Assembly: GCA_947627405.1 (NCBI GenBank) | Contig: CANQVY010000006.1 | Span: forward strand, 1 to 21,692 | Reading direction: 5' to 3' | Length of the DNA stretch: 21,692 nt | Source of the DNA: an uncultured Bacilli bacterium | GTDB taxonomy: Bacteria > Bacillota_I > Bacilli_A > RF39 > UBA660 | Shown here: in pieces, positions 12,530-19,200 of the stretch | Layout: every line of letters begins with the position of its first letter | Numbering within the stretch: position 1 is the stretch's first letter | Made by a program: the position numbers and the translations under genes | The notes under the pieces: generated by a model | The model's database searches: none | What the model saw: the letters and a program-made list of their open reading frames with translations, nothing else | What the model was told of the DNA's origin: nothing

Positions 12530-13027
12530 TTATTCATATTCCTTAACTATTTTTAAACCTGTAATTCCGAGTTTTTCTTCAATTTCTTTTACTGTCATCT
12601 CATGAGTTTCTTTTCGTCTTACTACTTCAAAAATATTTTTATTTATATCAGCTTCATCAAGAACATCTTTTAATCTTAGACTTGTGTCACTTACTCCTAC
12701 AACTTCGTATTCTTTATCAAGATTAAAATAGAATTTCAAAAATTCTAAAGTATCTATTTGACAGCCACCCCACCAATTTTTGGTAAAATCTTCAATAGTT
12801 GCATTTTTGTTAACTTTTACGATGTCACCGACTTTAAAACAAGGTACTAATTCTAATTCTTCGTCACGAAATAAATTACTAGGTAAGCCCTCTAATCGGT
12901 AAGGATCACAAAAATCACTTATCTCAACGATTTTTCTTTCTTTTGTATCAAACTTTACCTCTGGGCCATGAAGTTTTCCATCCATTTCTTTTGTGAATCT
13001 TACTATATCTCCTATTTTAAATTTCAT
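12530..13027 (-). CDS. Phage protein with two SH3-like VGD segments (paralogue 1)
   Basis: 165 aa. Two KOW/SH3-like openings are visible: FKIGDIVRFTKE at 2-13 and FKVGDIVKVNKN at about 64-75. The C-terminus, EMTVKEIEEKLG followed by a short strand KIVKE, is nearly the same as in the next gene upstream (13031-13519), so the two are diverged tandem duplicates with a shared end module. That module recurs in small Bacillota phage proteins of unknown function. Possibly a nucleic-acid or protein adaptor. Confidence 0.75.
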   Translation of the reverse strand: MKFKIGDIVRFTKEMDGKLHGPEVKFDTKERKIVEISDFCDPYRLEGLPSNLFRDEELELVPCFKVGDIVKVNKNATIEDFTKNWWGGCQIDTLEFLKFYFNLDKEYEVVGVSDTSLRLKDVLDEADINKNIFEVVRRKETHEMTVKEIEEKLGITGLKIVKEYE

Positions 13028-13030
13028 ACC

Positions 13031-13519
13031 CTATTTCTCCTTCACAACTTTGACTTCATAGCCTAATTTTTCACTAATTTCAGAGATGGTCATTTCTATT
13101 ACTTCTTCTCTTTCAAAGATAACTTGCCCTGCACGTTCAACTTTAACAATGTCATGCGCTTTATTTCCGTCTCTAGTTAAATCATCGTTGTATTCATCAT
13201 CAAGCTCATCACAATCGCAATAATACCCACTATTTTCTCCATGCATGTAACCATCAGTAACTACATATCTTTCGCCGTTTCTTAATGTTAAAATGTCTGC
13301 AAATTGTAAATCCCCTAGTGAATTTATAAGATTTGCCAAAACACAATCGTTTCCGCTTCCCTTCCAATCGTGATGTGAAGGGAAGTCAACTGTATAATGT
13401 GATCCATCAAAGCTCTTAAATGTTCCTATTTCATCATATTTTACGTATCCTCTACCAAATGTATATCCTGCTTTATTTTTATTTAATCTTACTTTATCTC
13501 CAACTTTAAATTTTTCCAT
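13031..13519 (-). CDS. Phage protein with SH3-like VGD segment (paralogue 2)
   Basis: 162 aa. It begins EKFKVGDKVRLNKNKAG, an SH3-like barrel start. A second such unit (FADILTLRNGERYVVTDG) lies in the middle, followed by a YYCDCDELDDEYNDD acidic loop. The C-terminal EMTISEISEKLG plus VKVVKE matches its neighbour's end module. It starts within the end of the 56-aa cysteine-rich frame and stops 3 bp before paralogue 1. Confidence 0.75.
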   Translation of the reverse strand: MEKFKVGDKVRLNKNKAGYTFGRGYVKYDEIGTFKSFDGSHYTVDFPSHHDWKGSGNDCVLANLINSLGDLQFADILTLRNGERYVVTDGYMHGENSGYYCDCDELDDEYNDDLTRDGNKAHDIVKVERAGQVIFEREEVIEMTISEISEKLGYEVKVVKEK

Positions 13520-13676
13520 TTCTATTTTCCTCTTTTCTATTTTTTATATATTTTTCTTCATAACTCGCACAAGTTTTACAGTGACATTCACTTAAATTCC
13601 ATTCGGTGATTTTGCATATTTTTCCGTTAGAATATTCACATGTCTGTGCTCTTGGTTTTTCTTGACTTTTTTGCAT
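13506..13676 (-). CDS. 56-aa cysteine-rich protein
   Basis: A short frame with Cys13, Cys21, Cys31, Cys33 and Cys36 (SECHCKTCASYEEKY), suggesting a small zinc-binding fold. AGAGG lies 6 bases before the ATG at 13676. It overlaps the upstream gene by 41 nt and the downstream gene by 14 nt, both in other frames. It otherwise fills a 116-bp gap in a fully packed operon. Function unknown. Confidence 0.62.
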   Translation of the reverse strand: MQKSQEKPRAQTCEYSNGKICKITEWNLSECHCKTCASYEEKYIKNRKEENRNGKI

Positions 13677-13995
13677 TTTCAACCTCTATGAGTCTTTGAT
13701 TCATTTCAGTTTGCTTAGTTGATATTTTTTTTACCGTAGATTGAAGAGAATCATTAGTTTCAACCGCTTTTAAAACTCGATCACTCATTGATAATATTTT
13801 TTCGTTATATTCTCTTTTTAAGGTGTTATATTTATTTTCCATTGTGTTATATTTACTTCTGTATTTAACAACATCAAATAAGTCTTTTATTTTTTCGATT
13901 ATATAAAATTTCTTTTTTTTGGTTTTTTTAAACTCATAAGGTGCTTCTTGATCTTTAGTTTGTTTTTCTTTTATTTCCTTTGAACTTTTTTTCAT
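13636..13995 (-). CDS. Basic coiled-coil phage protein
   Basis: 119 aa, strongly basic. The N-terminal 45 residues are lysine-rich (KKSSKEIKEKQTKDQ and FKKTKKKKFYIIEK). Residues about 48-108 form a long coiled coil (MENKYNTLKREYNEKIL, MNQRLIEVENAKKSRK). No catalytic motif. Its start overlaps the previous gene's stop by 4 nt. It may be a structural or DNA-binding accessory of the replication region. Confidence 0.7.
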   Translation of the reverse strand: MKKSSKEIKEKQTKDQEAPYEFKKTKKKKFYIIEKIKDLFDVVKYRSKYNTMENKYNTLKREYNEKILSMSDRVLKAVETNDSLQSTVKKISTKQTEMNQRLIEVENAKKSRKTKSTDM

Positions 13996-14333
13996 ATAAT
14001 TCTTTTCCCTTCAAAATCAATTCTTAAATTATCTTTGGTTTTAAATCCTTCGTCACAATCTTTTGCTTTTTGTAGCATATCGATTGCTCTAGAGATATAA
14101 TCGTTTCTTCCCTCTTGCGCTTCACTATAATTAGTTGTTGCTTTATATCCTTTTCGGTTTGAATGTGTAATATAGAAATCTGTTATGTGATTCTTAAAAT
14201 TTTTATTGTGTCGTTCAACTTCTTTTCTCCATTGACGACTATTAATATTAAATCCACGCAAAGATAATTCAGATAAAATTTCTTTTTGTTTATGCCAATT
14301 TTCTTTTAAAAAATTCTCTATTATTTCAATCAT
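13992..14333 (-). CDS. Phage protein, possible winged-helix, unknown function
   Basis: 113 aa. The opening IIENFLKENWHKQKEILSEL, then RGFNINSRQWRKEVERHN, reads like the helices of a winged-helix DNA-binding unit, followed by a polar, probably beta segment (DFYITHSNRKGYKAT). It lies directly after the helicase-loader-like gene with a 4-nt overlap. Similar small proteins occur in the replication modules of Bacillota phages, but I do not recognise the family with certainty. Confidence 0.7.
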   Translation of the reverse strand: MIEIIENFLKENWHKQKEILSELSLRGFNINSRQWRKEVERHNKNFKNHITDFYITHSNRKGYKATTNYSEAQEGRNDYISRAIDMLQKAKDCDEGFKTKDNLRIDFEGKRII

Positions 14334-14902
14334 AAATTTAACTCCATTCTTACCTCTTTAAAATCAGTAGATGGCTCTTTCCCTTGCAATATTCGAATCG
14401 TATTTTCTATCAAATGCTTTTCAATACCAGAGTTAACAATAGGTAACAAATTTTGACAAAAATTCAAATAATAATCTTCAAACAACTTTTTGTCTGCTTC
14501 CATCATTTTCTCTTTGTTTAATTTTTTTCCAAAATATTTTAAAGACATTTTATAGATGTAGTTAACTGACGAGCAACGATCATAATGTGTATCGTAATAC
14601 TCATAATCAATTAAACTTCCACATAAATTACATCTAACATACTGATGACCAATTTTTAATTTATCTGCATGTTTTGTTAGAAATTTTACTAAACCATATG
14701 GATCAGGATATTTTGCATAGTTATTACCATCTTTAAAAAATTCGTCCAACTTTCTATTAACATCATCGTAATCATAAGGTTCTAAAACACGATGCCATTC
14801 GACTTTTAGTTTACTTAAGCCTGCTTTATCGAATTGTGAGCCAAATGACGTTCTATAAATTCTAACTTTATCTACGATTTTGCTAACATCATCAATACTC
14901 AC
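14330..14902 (-). CDS. Helicase-loader-like phage replication protein with zinc knuckle
   Basis: 190 aa. The N-terminal 80 residues (VSKIVDKVRIYRTSF, VEWHRVLEPYDYDDVNRKLDEF, KYPDPYGLVKFL) follow the pattern of G39P-like helicase loader/inhibitor proteins. In these, a helical domain scans for a Trp-x-x-x-Leu segment and a Pro near residue 66-68. Cys91, Cys94, His106 and Cys110 (RCNLCGSL... THYDRCS) look like an added zinc site. It follows the replication initiator gene with 3 bp between them, the usual order. It would bring the host DnaC/DnaB-type helicase to the phage origin. Confidence 0.68.
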   Translation of the reverse strand: MSIDDVSKIVDKVRIYRTSFGSQFDKAGLSKLKVEWHRVLEPYDYDDVNRKLDEFFKDGNNYAKYPDPYGLVKFLTKHADKLKIGHQYVRCNLCGSLIDYEYYDTHYDRCSSVNYIYKMSLKYFGKKLNKEKMMEADKKLFEDYYLNFCQNLLPIVNSGIEKHLIENTIRILQGKEPSTDFKEVRMELNL

Positions 14903-14905
14903 AAA

Positions 14906-15865
14906 TTACCAAGTCCCTTCTTGTTTCCTTCTTTCCACTTCTTTTCTCATCATTTCAAGTTCGGCTTCTTCGGAATCATAGATTTCGTCTTCCCAGCCTT
15001 TAGCATTTAACCAAGTAGCAGGATAAGGTATAAATTGTCCACCTCTTTCTTGCCATTGGTCTGTGCTTTTTAATAATTCAATTTTAGAAATCATTGCATT
15101 TACCAATTCATCGCTTGGAGCATTTTTTTCAAACCACTTTTCAGCATTACCTTTAGAAACTTTTTTGGGATATGCTTCCCAAAACTTATTAAAAAGTTCG
15201 TTGATATGTTCATTTTTTTGTGTACCATCTATTTTTGGTAGCATCTTTTCCAAATCTACAAGTAATTGACTTTCTCCTAATTTTGTTAAATATATTCTTG
15301 CATGTTGACCACACAAATTCGTACTTCCAATCATTAATTTAGCTTCTCGACTACAAGTGCTACCTTCTGAAATGTGATATTCACATGTACGCTTTTCCAC
15401 TAAAGGGACTATAGGGATTACATTATTATTAGTATTTAGTTTATTAGTATTTGGTTTATCAATATTTAGTATATTAGTATTTATTTGTGTGTGTTTTTCT
15501 AGTTTTTGATTTTCTAGATGTTGATTATCAAGTGGTAGGTTTTCTATGTCTTGATTTTCTATCGGTTGTTCGTAAATGTCATAAATATATTCAATCTTTT
15601 TGCTACTCGTCTCATTTGGTTTAAGCTTTAAAATTTTTAAATATCCATTTGTTTTAAGTTCATCTAATGTGTTTTTTATAGAGGTTTCATTTTCTTTGCA
15701 AATAGAAACCAAACCTTTAATTGAATAACCCCAATCGTCAGGTAACGCTAACATTAAACTTAATAATCCTTTTGCTTTCAACGATAAATTTTTATTTTTT
15801 AAATGTTGATTACTCATTGTTGTAAAATCACTTGTCTTATTTACTCTAAAAACTGCCATTATCAT
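14906..15865 (-). CDS. Phage replication initiator (DnaD/O-like), contains candidate origin
   Basis: 319 aa. The N-terminal helix-turn-helix domain (about 4-95: FRVNKTSDFTTMSNQHL, KAKGLLSLMLALPDDWGYS, KNTLDELKTNGYL) is a classic phage initiator winged helix. Residues 101-148 are low-complexity repeats encoded by tandem DNA repeats. Cys161, His164, Cys171, Cys185 and His188 form a likely zinc site. The C-terminus (FNKFWEAYPKKVSKGNAEKW, then PYPATWLNAKGWEDE) is the familiar helicase-loading end of such proteins. It binds the origin, here probably within its own gene, and recruits the loader encoded next. The start could be codon 1 or codon 3. Its ATG overlaps the zinc-ribbon gene's stop. Confidence 0.85.
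   Translation of the reverse strand: MIMAVFRVNKTSDFTTMSNQHLKNKNLSLKAKGLLSLMLALPDDWGYSIKGLVSICKENETSIKNTLDELKTNGYLKILKLKPNETSSKKIEYIYDIYEQPIENQDIENLPLDNQHLENQKLEKHTQINTNILNIDKPNTNKLNTNNNVIPIVPLVEKRTCEYHISEGSTCSREAKLMIGSTNLCGQHARIYLTKLGESQLLVDLEKMLPKIDGTQKNEHINELFNKFWEAYPKKVSKGNAEKWFEKNAPSDELVNAMISKIELLKSTDQWQERGGQFIPYPATWLNAKGWEDEIYDSEEAELEMMRKEVERRKQEGTW
15428..15487. repeat. Four tandem 15-bp repeats inside the initiator gene (candidate origin)
   Basis: ATTAGTATTTAGTTT, ATTAGTATTTGGTTT, ATCAATATTTAGTAT and ATTAGTATTTATTTG follow one another exactly. They are extremely AT-rich and sit in the low-complexity middle of the replication initiator gene. Lambda-type and many Gram-positive phages keep their iteron origins in this place. 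The 15-bp period keeps the reading frame (Asn/Thr/Leu-rich product). Confidence 0.65.
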
Positions 15866-16155
15866 TCATCTCCAATCATTTCACTCGGAATTAAAATATC
15901 GCCTTTCCAAACATAATCTGATAGACATAAAGTGTCATCAAAAAGTAAATTGCACGAGTCTAAATAAATCACGTCTCTATCCTCAGAATCTTCTTCAAAA
16001 TAATCATAATTTTGCGATTCACAATAAGGGCAAACATGATATTCAAGTGGATTACTATTGTCAAACAGATCAGAAACACCATAGAACGATTCGTAGGTAG
16101 TTTTTATTTCTTTAGGCTCGTCAAAAATATAGCCACATTCGTTACATTTATACAT
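15862..16155 (-). CDS. Zinc-ribbon phage protein
   Basis: 97 aa. Cys4 and Cys7 (MYKCNECGYIF) with Cys42 and Cys45 (VCPYCES) form a four-cysteine zinc ribbon. The rest is acidic (FEEDSEDRDVIYLDS). Small zinc ribbons of this sort are common in phage early operons, probably as DNA- or protein-binding adaptors. It lies 3 bp after the Cro-like gene and overlaps the initiator gene by 4 nt. Confidence 0.78.
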   Translation of the reverse strand: MYKCNECGYIFDEPKEIKTTYESFYGVSDLFDNSNPLEYHVCPYCESQNYDYFEEDSEDRDVIYLDSCNLLFDDTLCLSDYVWKGDILIPSEMIGDE

Positions 16156-16158
16156 AAG

Positions 16159-16398
16159 CTACGTTATTTTGATAGACACTTCTAAATTCGGTGATTTATT
16201 TACTTGTTTGCAAATTTCTTTCCATCGATCCTCTTTAATTTTGGTATATCCATTTTCGTATGCACAAATTAATGTTCTTGACGTTCCTATCTTCCTAGCA
16301 AGTTCTAATTGAGTAAGTCCTGCGTTTTCTCTAAGCGACCGTATCTTGTTGCCTAAAGTGCGATAAAAAAGTTTATCTATTGTTTTGATTTGTTGCAC
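16159..16398 (-). CDS. XRE-family regulator, Cro-like
   Basis: 79 aa. One helix-turn-helix: LGNKIRSLRENAGLTQLELA, then RKIGTSRTLICAYENG, the standard XRE fold. The start is GTG at 16398 with AGGAGG 8 bases upstream. As the first gene of the leftward early operon and divergent from the repressor-like gene at 17180, it takes the Cro position and probably helps commit to lytic growth by blocking the lysogenic side. Operator-like half-sites (AACACC/GGTGTT) lie just upstream at 16434-16515. Confidence 0.85.
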   Translation of the reverse strand: MQQIKTIDKLFYRTLGNKIRSLRENAGLTQLELARKIGTSRTLICAYENGYTKIKEDRWKEICKQVNKSPNLEVSIKIT

Positions 16399-16427
16399 TG
16401 TCTATCCTCCTTTCCCATAAATTTTGG

Positions 16428-16524
16428 TATAAGAAAACACCAAGCAAATCAACGTAAACATTGACATTGTAAGGTGTTTGTAGTACAATTAAATAGTACT
16501 ACTTGTCTTGGTGTATGTCTTATA
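16428..16524. promoter_or_regulatory. Operator-like inverted repeats flanking a promoter
   Basis: TATAAGA-aa-ACACCAAG (16428-16444) is mirrored by CTTGGTGT-atg-TCTTATA (16507-16524). A middle half-site AAGGTGTTT lies at 16471-16479. The promoter TTGACA-17-TACAAT is between them. Three ACACC half-sites around one promoter is the layout of a phage switch operator, bound by one or both XRE proteins. The left arm also covers the region where the leftward early promoter should lie (weak candidate TATACC box). Confidence 0.6.
16461..16489 (+). promoter_or_regulatory. Strong rightward promoter within the switch region
   Basis: TTGACA (16461-16466), 17-bp spacer, TACAAT (16484-16489); start predicted near 16496. 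It fires toward the micropeptide and repressor, away from the early operon. An inverted repeat ATTGTA/TACAAT spans spacer and -10, so a bound repressor would shut it. Confidence 0.75.
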
Positions 16525-16680
16525 CATTGGTGATAAGTAGTTGTAGCACTTGAAGGGTAGAAAGGTTTCTATCATGGAAAAGTGCAATAGAAAAAAAGTA
16601 TTTTTATCCCATCTACTTTTTAAGTTAGTTGGCATATTTCGTTTTGAAATATGGTTAGATAAAAAGTAAATCTTTTTTTC
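16496..16680 (+). ncRNA. Structured leader or small RNA in the switch region
   Basis: About 185 nt without a reading frame. Helices: GCACTT/AAGTGC (16546-16551/16580-16585) enclosing TAGAAA/TTTCTA; TACTTTTTA/TAAAAAGTA (16614-16622/16660-16668) enclosing CATATTTC/GAAATATG (16633-16640/16646-16653); then seven T at 16673-16679. AAAAAGTA at 16593-16600 can instead pair with 16614-16621, which would break the last structure. So it reads as a terminator with an alternative anti-terminator. It may be a free small RNA or an attenuated leader of the downstream peptide mRNA. Confidence 0.55.
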
Positions 16681-16819
16681 CATTTGTACAATTGGGGTTA
16701 AGTTCAGTCGTCGAAAAATTGAAACTTAACTCTCTTATTTTGCCTATTACCGAGTTTTGCGGTTTTAGGGTGTAGCACTAATCTATTTCTTTTGAAGGGA
16801 TAGATTGGAGGTGATATCG
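16681..16819 (+). promoter_or_regulatory. 5' region of the second micropeptide: hairpins and weak promoter
   Basis: Contains GTTAAGTT/AACTTAAC (16697-16704/16723-16730), ACCG/CGGT with a T-run near 16750, and AATCTAT/ATAGATT just before the ribosome site. A weak promoter TTGCGG-16-TAATCT (16757-16784) could give a short mRNA. Otherwise the peptide is read from the promoter at 16461 by read-through. Confidence 0.4.
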
Positions 16820-16915
16820 TTGGATATCACTCTACACTTTGAGGGATTACTTGATTGTATTATCACTGTTCTTATTATCTATTCGTTAATAAAAACATAT
16901 AATACGAGAGATTAA
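16820..16915 (+). CDS. 31-aa hydrophobic micropeptide in the lysogeny switch
   Basis: Starts MDITLHFEGLLDCIITV and ends KTYNTRD: one membrane helix (about 9-24) and a short polar tail ending Arg-Asp, like the peptide at 6424. The start is TTG with GGAGGTGAT directly before it, nearly a full match to the 16S tail. The TTG lies in the 4-base loop GTTG of a perfect 8-bp hairpin, GTGATATC (16811-16818) with GATATCAC (16823-16830). An opposing promoter at 17003-17031 can make an antisense RNA to the 3' end. Together these suggest a second type I toxin-like unit, or a small membrane effector expressed on induction. Confidence 0.6.
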   Translation: MDITLHFEGLLDCIITVLIIYSLIKTYNTRD

Positions 16916-16999
16916 TTCCTCATTTTTATTAGTACTAAATTTCGTGTACATTCCTACACTACTATCACATAAAGTACCTTTTATGATGTACCTTACAAT

Positions 17000-17042
17000 A
17001 ACAATTTACCAAGTTTTTAGGACTTTGTCAATTGTTTTTTTT
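17000..17042 (+). terminator. Terminator after the second micropeptide
   Basis: AACAATT (17000-17006) pairs with AATTGTT (17030-17036), enclosing a second small stem (CAAGT with ACTtTG), and is followed by a run of eight T. It would end the micropeptide mRNA before the repressor gene, giving a transcript that overlaps the antisense promoter below. Confidence 0.6.
17003..17031 (-). promoter_or_regulatory. Leftward promoter, possible antisense RNA to the micropeptide
   Basis: On the minus strand TTGACA (17026-17031), 17-bp spacer, TAAATT (17003-17008). Start predicted near 16996, reading into the 3' part of the micropeptide mRNA through hairpins such as CATAAA-AGGTAC-TTTATG. I see no clear terminator for this RNA, which weakens the case compared with the locus at 6.4 kb. 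Confidence 0.6.
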
Positions 17043-17079
17043 ATTTTTTGAAACATTTTGTTTTTTTTGTTCAAATTAA

Positions 17080-17104
17080 TTGACTTTTTCTGTTAAAATG
17101 TCAA
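17080..17104. promoter_or_regulatory. Operator-like palindrome before the repressor gene
   Basis: TTGACtTTTT and AAAAtGTCAA are near-perfect arms around a 5-bp centre. It lies 22 bp upstream of a TATAAT box (17126-17131) that has only a weak -35, so the bound protein may regulate or activate the repressor promoter (autoregulation). Confidence 0.55.
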
Positions 17105-17179
17105 TACTTTTTAACCGTTTCATGATATAATTTATATATACATAGTATATATAAAAATTTCAAAAAGGACGTGTTTTAC

Positions 17180-17602
17180 ATGTTTGGAGATAAATTAAAA
17201 GAATTGCGAAAAGAAAGAAATATTACTCAAGACGAACTAGGCAAATTATGTGGTGTTGCTAAAACAACAATTTCAAATTGGGAAAATAATGTTACCCAAC
17301 CACCTTTAGAAATAATTACTAAACTTGCCAAATATTTTAATGTGACAACTGATTTTCTACTTGGATTTAATCAAAATGATCTAAACAATATTGAAAAATT
17401 AAATACTGCTCTAAGAGAAGCTGGTATGGTTAACAGTGACGAAACTTTAAAAGAAGAAGAAATTAGATTAGCGATTGATCAAGCACGCCAATATAAAGAA
17501 ATGTGGAAGAAAATAAATGATCTTCCAAATAAATATCCTGATAATAATAACTTAAACAATAACAAAAAAATAGAAAACAATATAGAAAATAACGAAAATT
17601 AA
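17180..17602 (+). CDS. XRE-family repressor-like protein (CI position)
   Basis: 140 aa from the ATG at 17180 (MFGDKLKELRKERN). A GTG at 17171 would add three residues but lies only 2 bases from AAGGA. The helix-turn-helix is at about 4-65: ITQDELGKLCGVAKTTISNW, then ENNVTQPPLEIITKLAKYF and the typical VTTDFLLG ending. The rest is a helical oligomerisation part and an Asn-rich tail. There is no LexA-type self-cleavage domain, so release at induction would need another route (antirepressor, protease or the small RNAs here). It is next to the integrase and divergent from the Cro-like gene. Confidence 0.87.
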   Translation: MFGDKLKELRKERNITQDELGKLCGVAKTTISNWENNVTQPPLEIITKLAKYFNVTTDFLLGFNQNDLNNIEKLNTALREAGMVNSDETLKEEEIRLAIDQARQYKEMWKKINDLPNKYPDNNNLNNNKKIENNIENNEN

Positions 17603-17626
17603 AAGAGGTTTAAAAGCCTCTTTTTT
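17603..17626. terminator. Bidirectional terminator after the repressor
   Basis: AAGAGG / CCTCTT with loop TTTAAAAG, followed by T-runs on both strands. It ends the repressor transcript and the opposing 33-aa frame, whose stop codon lies inside it. Confidence 0.85.
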
Positions 17627-17711
17627 CATTTAATAATTGAAAGAACTCTTGCAAGCACTCCTCTTTAACTAAAAGCAAATATAATTTTACTATTTCATTA
17701 TTCATAGCCAT
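17610..17711 (-). CDS. 33-aa small protein convergent with the repressor
   Basis: ATG at 17711 with AAGGGTG just upstream (a second ATG two codons in). Leucine-rich helical peptide (IVKLYLLLVKEECLQEFFQLL), not membrane-like because of its charges. Its last codons lie in the shared terminator. Many prophages carry a tiny gene between integrase and repressor; function unknown, and it may be a chance frame. Confidence 0.4.
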   Translation of the reverse strand: MAMNNEIVKLYLLLVKEECLQEFFQLLNEKRGF

Positions 17712-17941
17712 CACCCTTCTATACTTTACTTACAAGAGTAATACAAATACTGCAACATATTATCCTTGTGCAACATGTAAAAATTAGTAAAATTGGAATA
17801 AAATTTTTTGTTTGTTATTTTAGGTAGTGTATTTAGGTCATTTTTATTATATAATTTTATTCGAAAAAAGTAAACGTTTGTTCGCAAGTTTGACAAAAAA
17901 ATTTTTTTAATTTACTATAACAAAATTAAGGGAGTGGTAAA
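17712..17941. other. Spacer before the integrase
   Basis: 230 bp of AT-rich sequence with no gene longer than a few codons. It contains paired short repeats (TTGCAACATAT-like and GTGCAACATGT, about 20 bp apart) that could be excisionase or integrase arm sites. No clear integrase promoter beyond AT-rich boxes near 17855-17880. Confidence 0.35.
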
Positions 17942-19141
17942 ATGCCTGTATATACTGAAAAAGTAAAAGATAAAAACGGAAATTTAGTAGACAAAAAGGT
18001 TGACGGTCAGAAGCAATACTACATTAGAACGTATGTGACTGATGAGTTTGGTAATCGTAAACAAATTACTAGGCATAATAAAAAATGGCTTGGAAGAGAT
18101 GGACAATTAACAGCAAGAGCAATAGACAATCAATTAAGATTAGAAGTTCAAGAAGAAGTTAAAGATATTCCGTTTCATGATTTATGTATGTCTTATCTTG
18201 AGAACGAAAAGAAAATAAATAAAGAATCTACTTTTTATACATATTATCAGCTCGTTCACAAGTGGATATTGTCTCTATTTCCAAACAAAAAAACATCTAA
18301 ACTTTGTAGAATGGATTTTGTAAAATGGCGAAGTGAATTAGAAACAAATAGTCTTTCATTGTATTCAAAAAACAGATGTCATTATGTAATGGCTAACATT
18401 TTAGACTTCGGTATAAAAGATGATCTGATAAAAAACAATTTTGAAAAAGCACTTGGTAAGTTTGAAGAAAAAAACGAAAAAGTTAATAAAGACAAAGATA
18501 ACATACGATATATTACATTTGATGAGTTTAATAAATTCATAAATATTGTTGATGACATTAATTGGAATACCTTTTTTACTTTTTTGTATTATACAGGAAT
18601 GCGTAAAGGAGAAGTTCAAGCATTAACTTGGGAAGACATTGATTTTAAAAATAAAAAAATAAACGTCACTAAAAGTTTAACTGTTAAAACATTTGAAACA
18701 TCTTACAAGATTACAAATACAAAGACAAAGGAAAATAGAAAAATTGATTTAGATAATCATTTAATAGAAGTATTAAAAAAATACTATGCTGTTCAAAAAA
18801 AAGTTGATGGATTTAATGATAATTTTTTTGTCTTCGGCGGATTAAAGCCGTTATCTCGTTCTTCAATAGATAGATATAAACATTTTTACTTTCAAAAAAG
18901 TGGTGTTAAAGAAATAACTATTCATGAATTTAGACATAGCCATGTATCCTTAATTATCAATGAAGCTATTAAAAAAAATTTAGATATGTCTAGCGTATTT
19001 CTAATGTTATCAGAACGAATGGGGCACACTATTGGAGTTATGCAAAAAACTTATATGCACTTGTTCCCAAATATTCAAAATAAGATAGTAGAAATTATGG
19101 AAAGTTTAGAAAAACAAGACCAAAAACAAGACCAAAAATAA
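17942..19141 (+). CDS. int: Tyrosine integrase of the prophage
   Basis: 399 aa. The N-terminal arm-binding domain is at about 20-60 (KQYYIRTYVTDEFGNRKQIT), the SAM-like core-binding domain at about 75-165 and the catalytic domain at 190-385. Catalytic residues are visible: Arg221 (TGMRKGEV), His328 and Arg331 (IHEFRHSH), His362 (ERMGHT) and the nucleophile Tyr371 (KTYMHLFP). AGGGAGTGG precedes the ATG. The C-terminus ends in repeated DQKQ units. It joins the phage attachment site to the 3' end of the tRNA-Thr gene, which lies 34 bp beyond its stop codon. Same class as lambda and Tn916 integrases. Confidence 0.96.
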   Translation: MPVYTEKVKDKNGNLVDKKVDGQKQYYIRTYVTDEFGNRKQITRHNKKWLGRDGQLTARAIDNQLRLEVQEEVKDIPFHDLCMSYLENEKKINKESTFYTYYQLVHKWILSLFPNKKTSKLCRMDFVKWRSELETNSLSLYSKNRCHYVMANILDFGIKDDLIKNNFEKALGKFEEKNEKVNKDKDNIRYITFDEFNKFINIVDDINWNTFFTFLYYTGMRKGEVQALTWEDIDFKNKKINVTKSLTVKTFETSYKITNTKTKENRKIDLDNHLIEVLKKYYAVQKKVDGFNDNFFVFGGLKPLSRSSIDRYKHFYFQKSGVKEITIHEFRHSHVSLIINEAIKKNLDMSSVFLMLSERMGHTIGVMQKTYMHLFPNIQNKIVEIMESLEKQDQKQDQK

Positions 19142-19145
19142 TAAA

Positions 19146-19164
19146 ACCCTTATTAAATAAGGGT
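19146..19164 (-). terminator. Terminator hairpin between integrase and tRNA-Thr
   Basis: ACCCTTATT (19146-19154) and AATAAGGGT (19156-19164) are perfect arms. On the minus strand they are followed by TTTTATTATTTTT, so it best stops the tRNA transcript from running into the phage. It also falls just after the integrase stop codon. It lies on the phage side of the likely junction. Confidence 0.7.
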
Positions 19165-19200
19165 AAAAATACAAATGGTGCCGAAAGACAGAATTGAACT
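19165..19200. other. Inferred attachment-site junction (phage left, host right)
   Basis: The 3' end of the tRNA-Thr gene (T arm, acceptor and CCA) faces the integrase. Tyrosine integrases of this class use such ends as the crossover core, restoring the tRNA after insertion. The matching copy at the other prophage end lies outside this contig, so the exact core cannot be set. Confidence 0.55.

Noticed and set aside
15428..15487. CRISPR-like repeats
   Set aside because: The units are directly adjacent 15-bp repeats with no spacers, and the frame is coding.
16489..16683. 64-codon minus-strand frame in the switch region
   Set aside because: It is antisense to the structured RNA, lacks a ribosome site and mirrors its hairpins.
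1..19141. Alternative genetic code (TGA as Trp)
   Set aside because: TGA ends several well-supported phage and host frames, and UGG is used for Trp, so the standard bacterial code fits.
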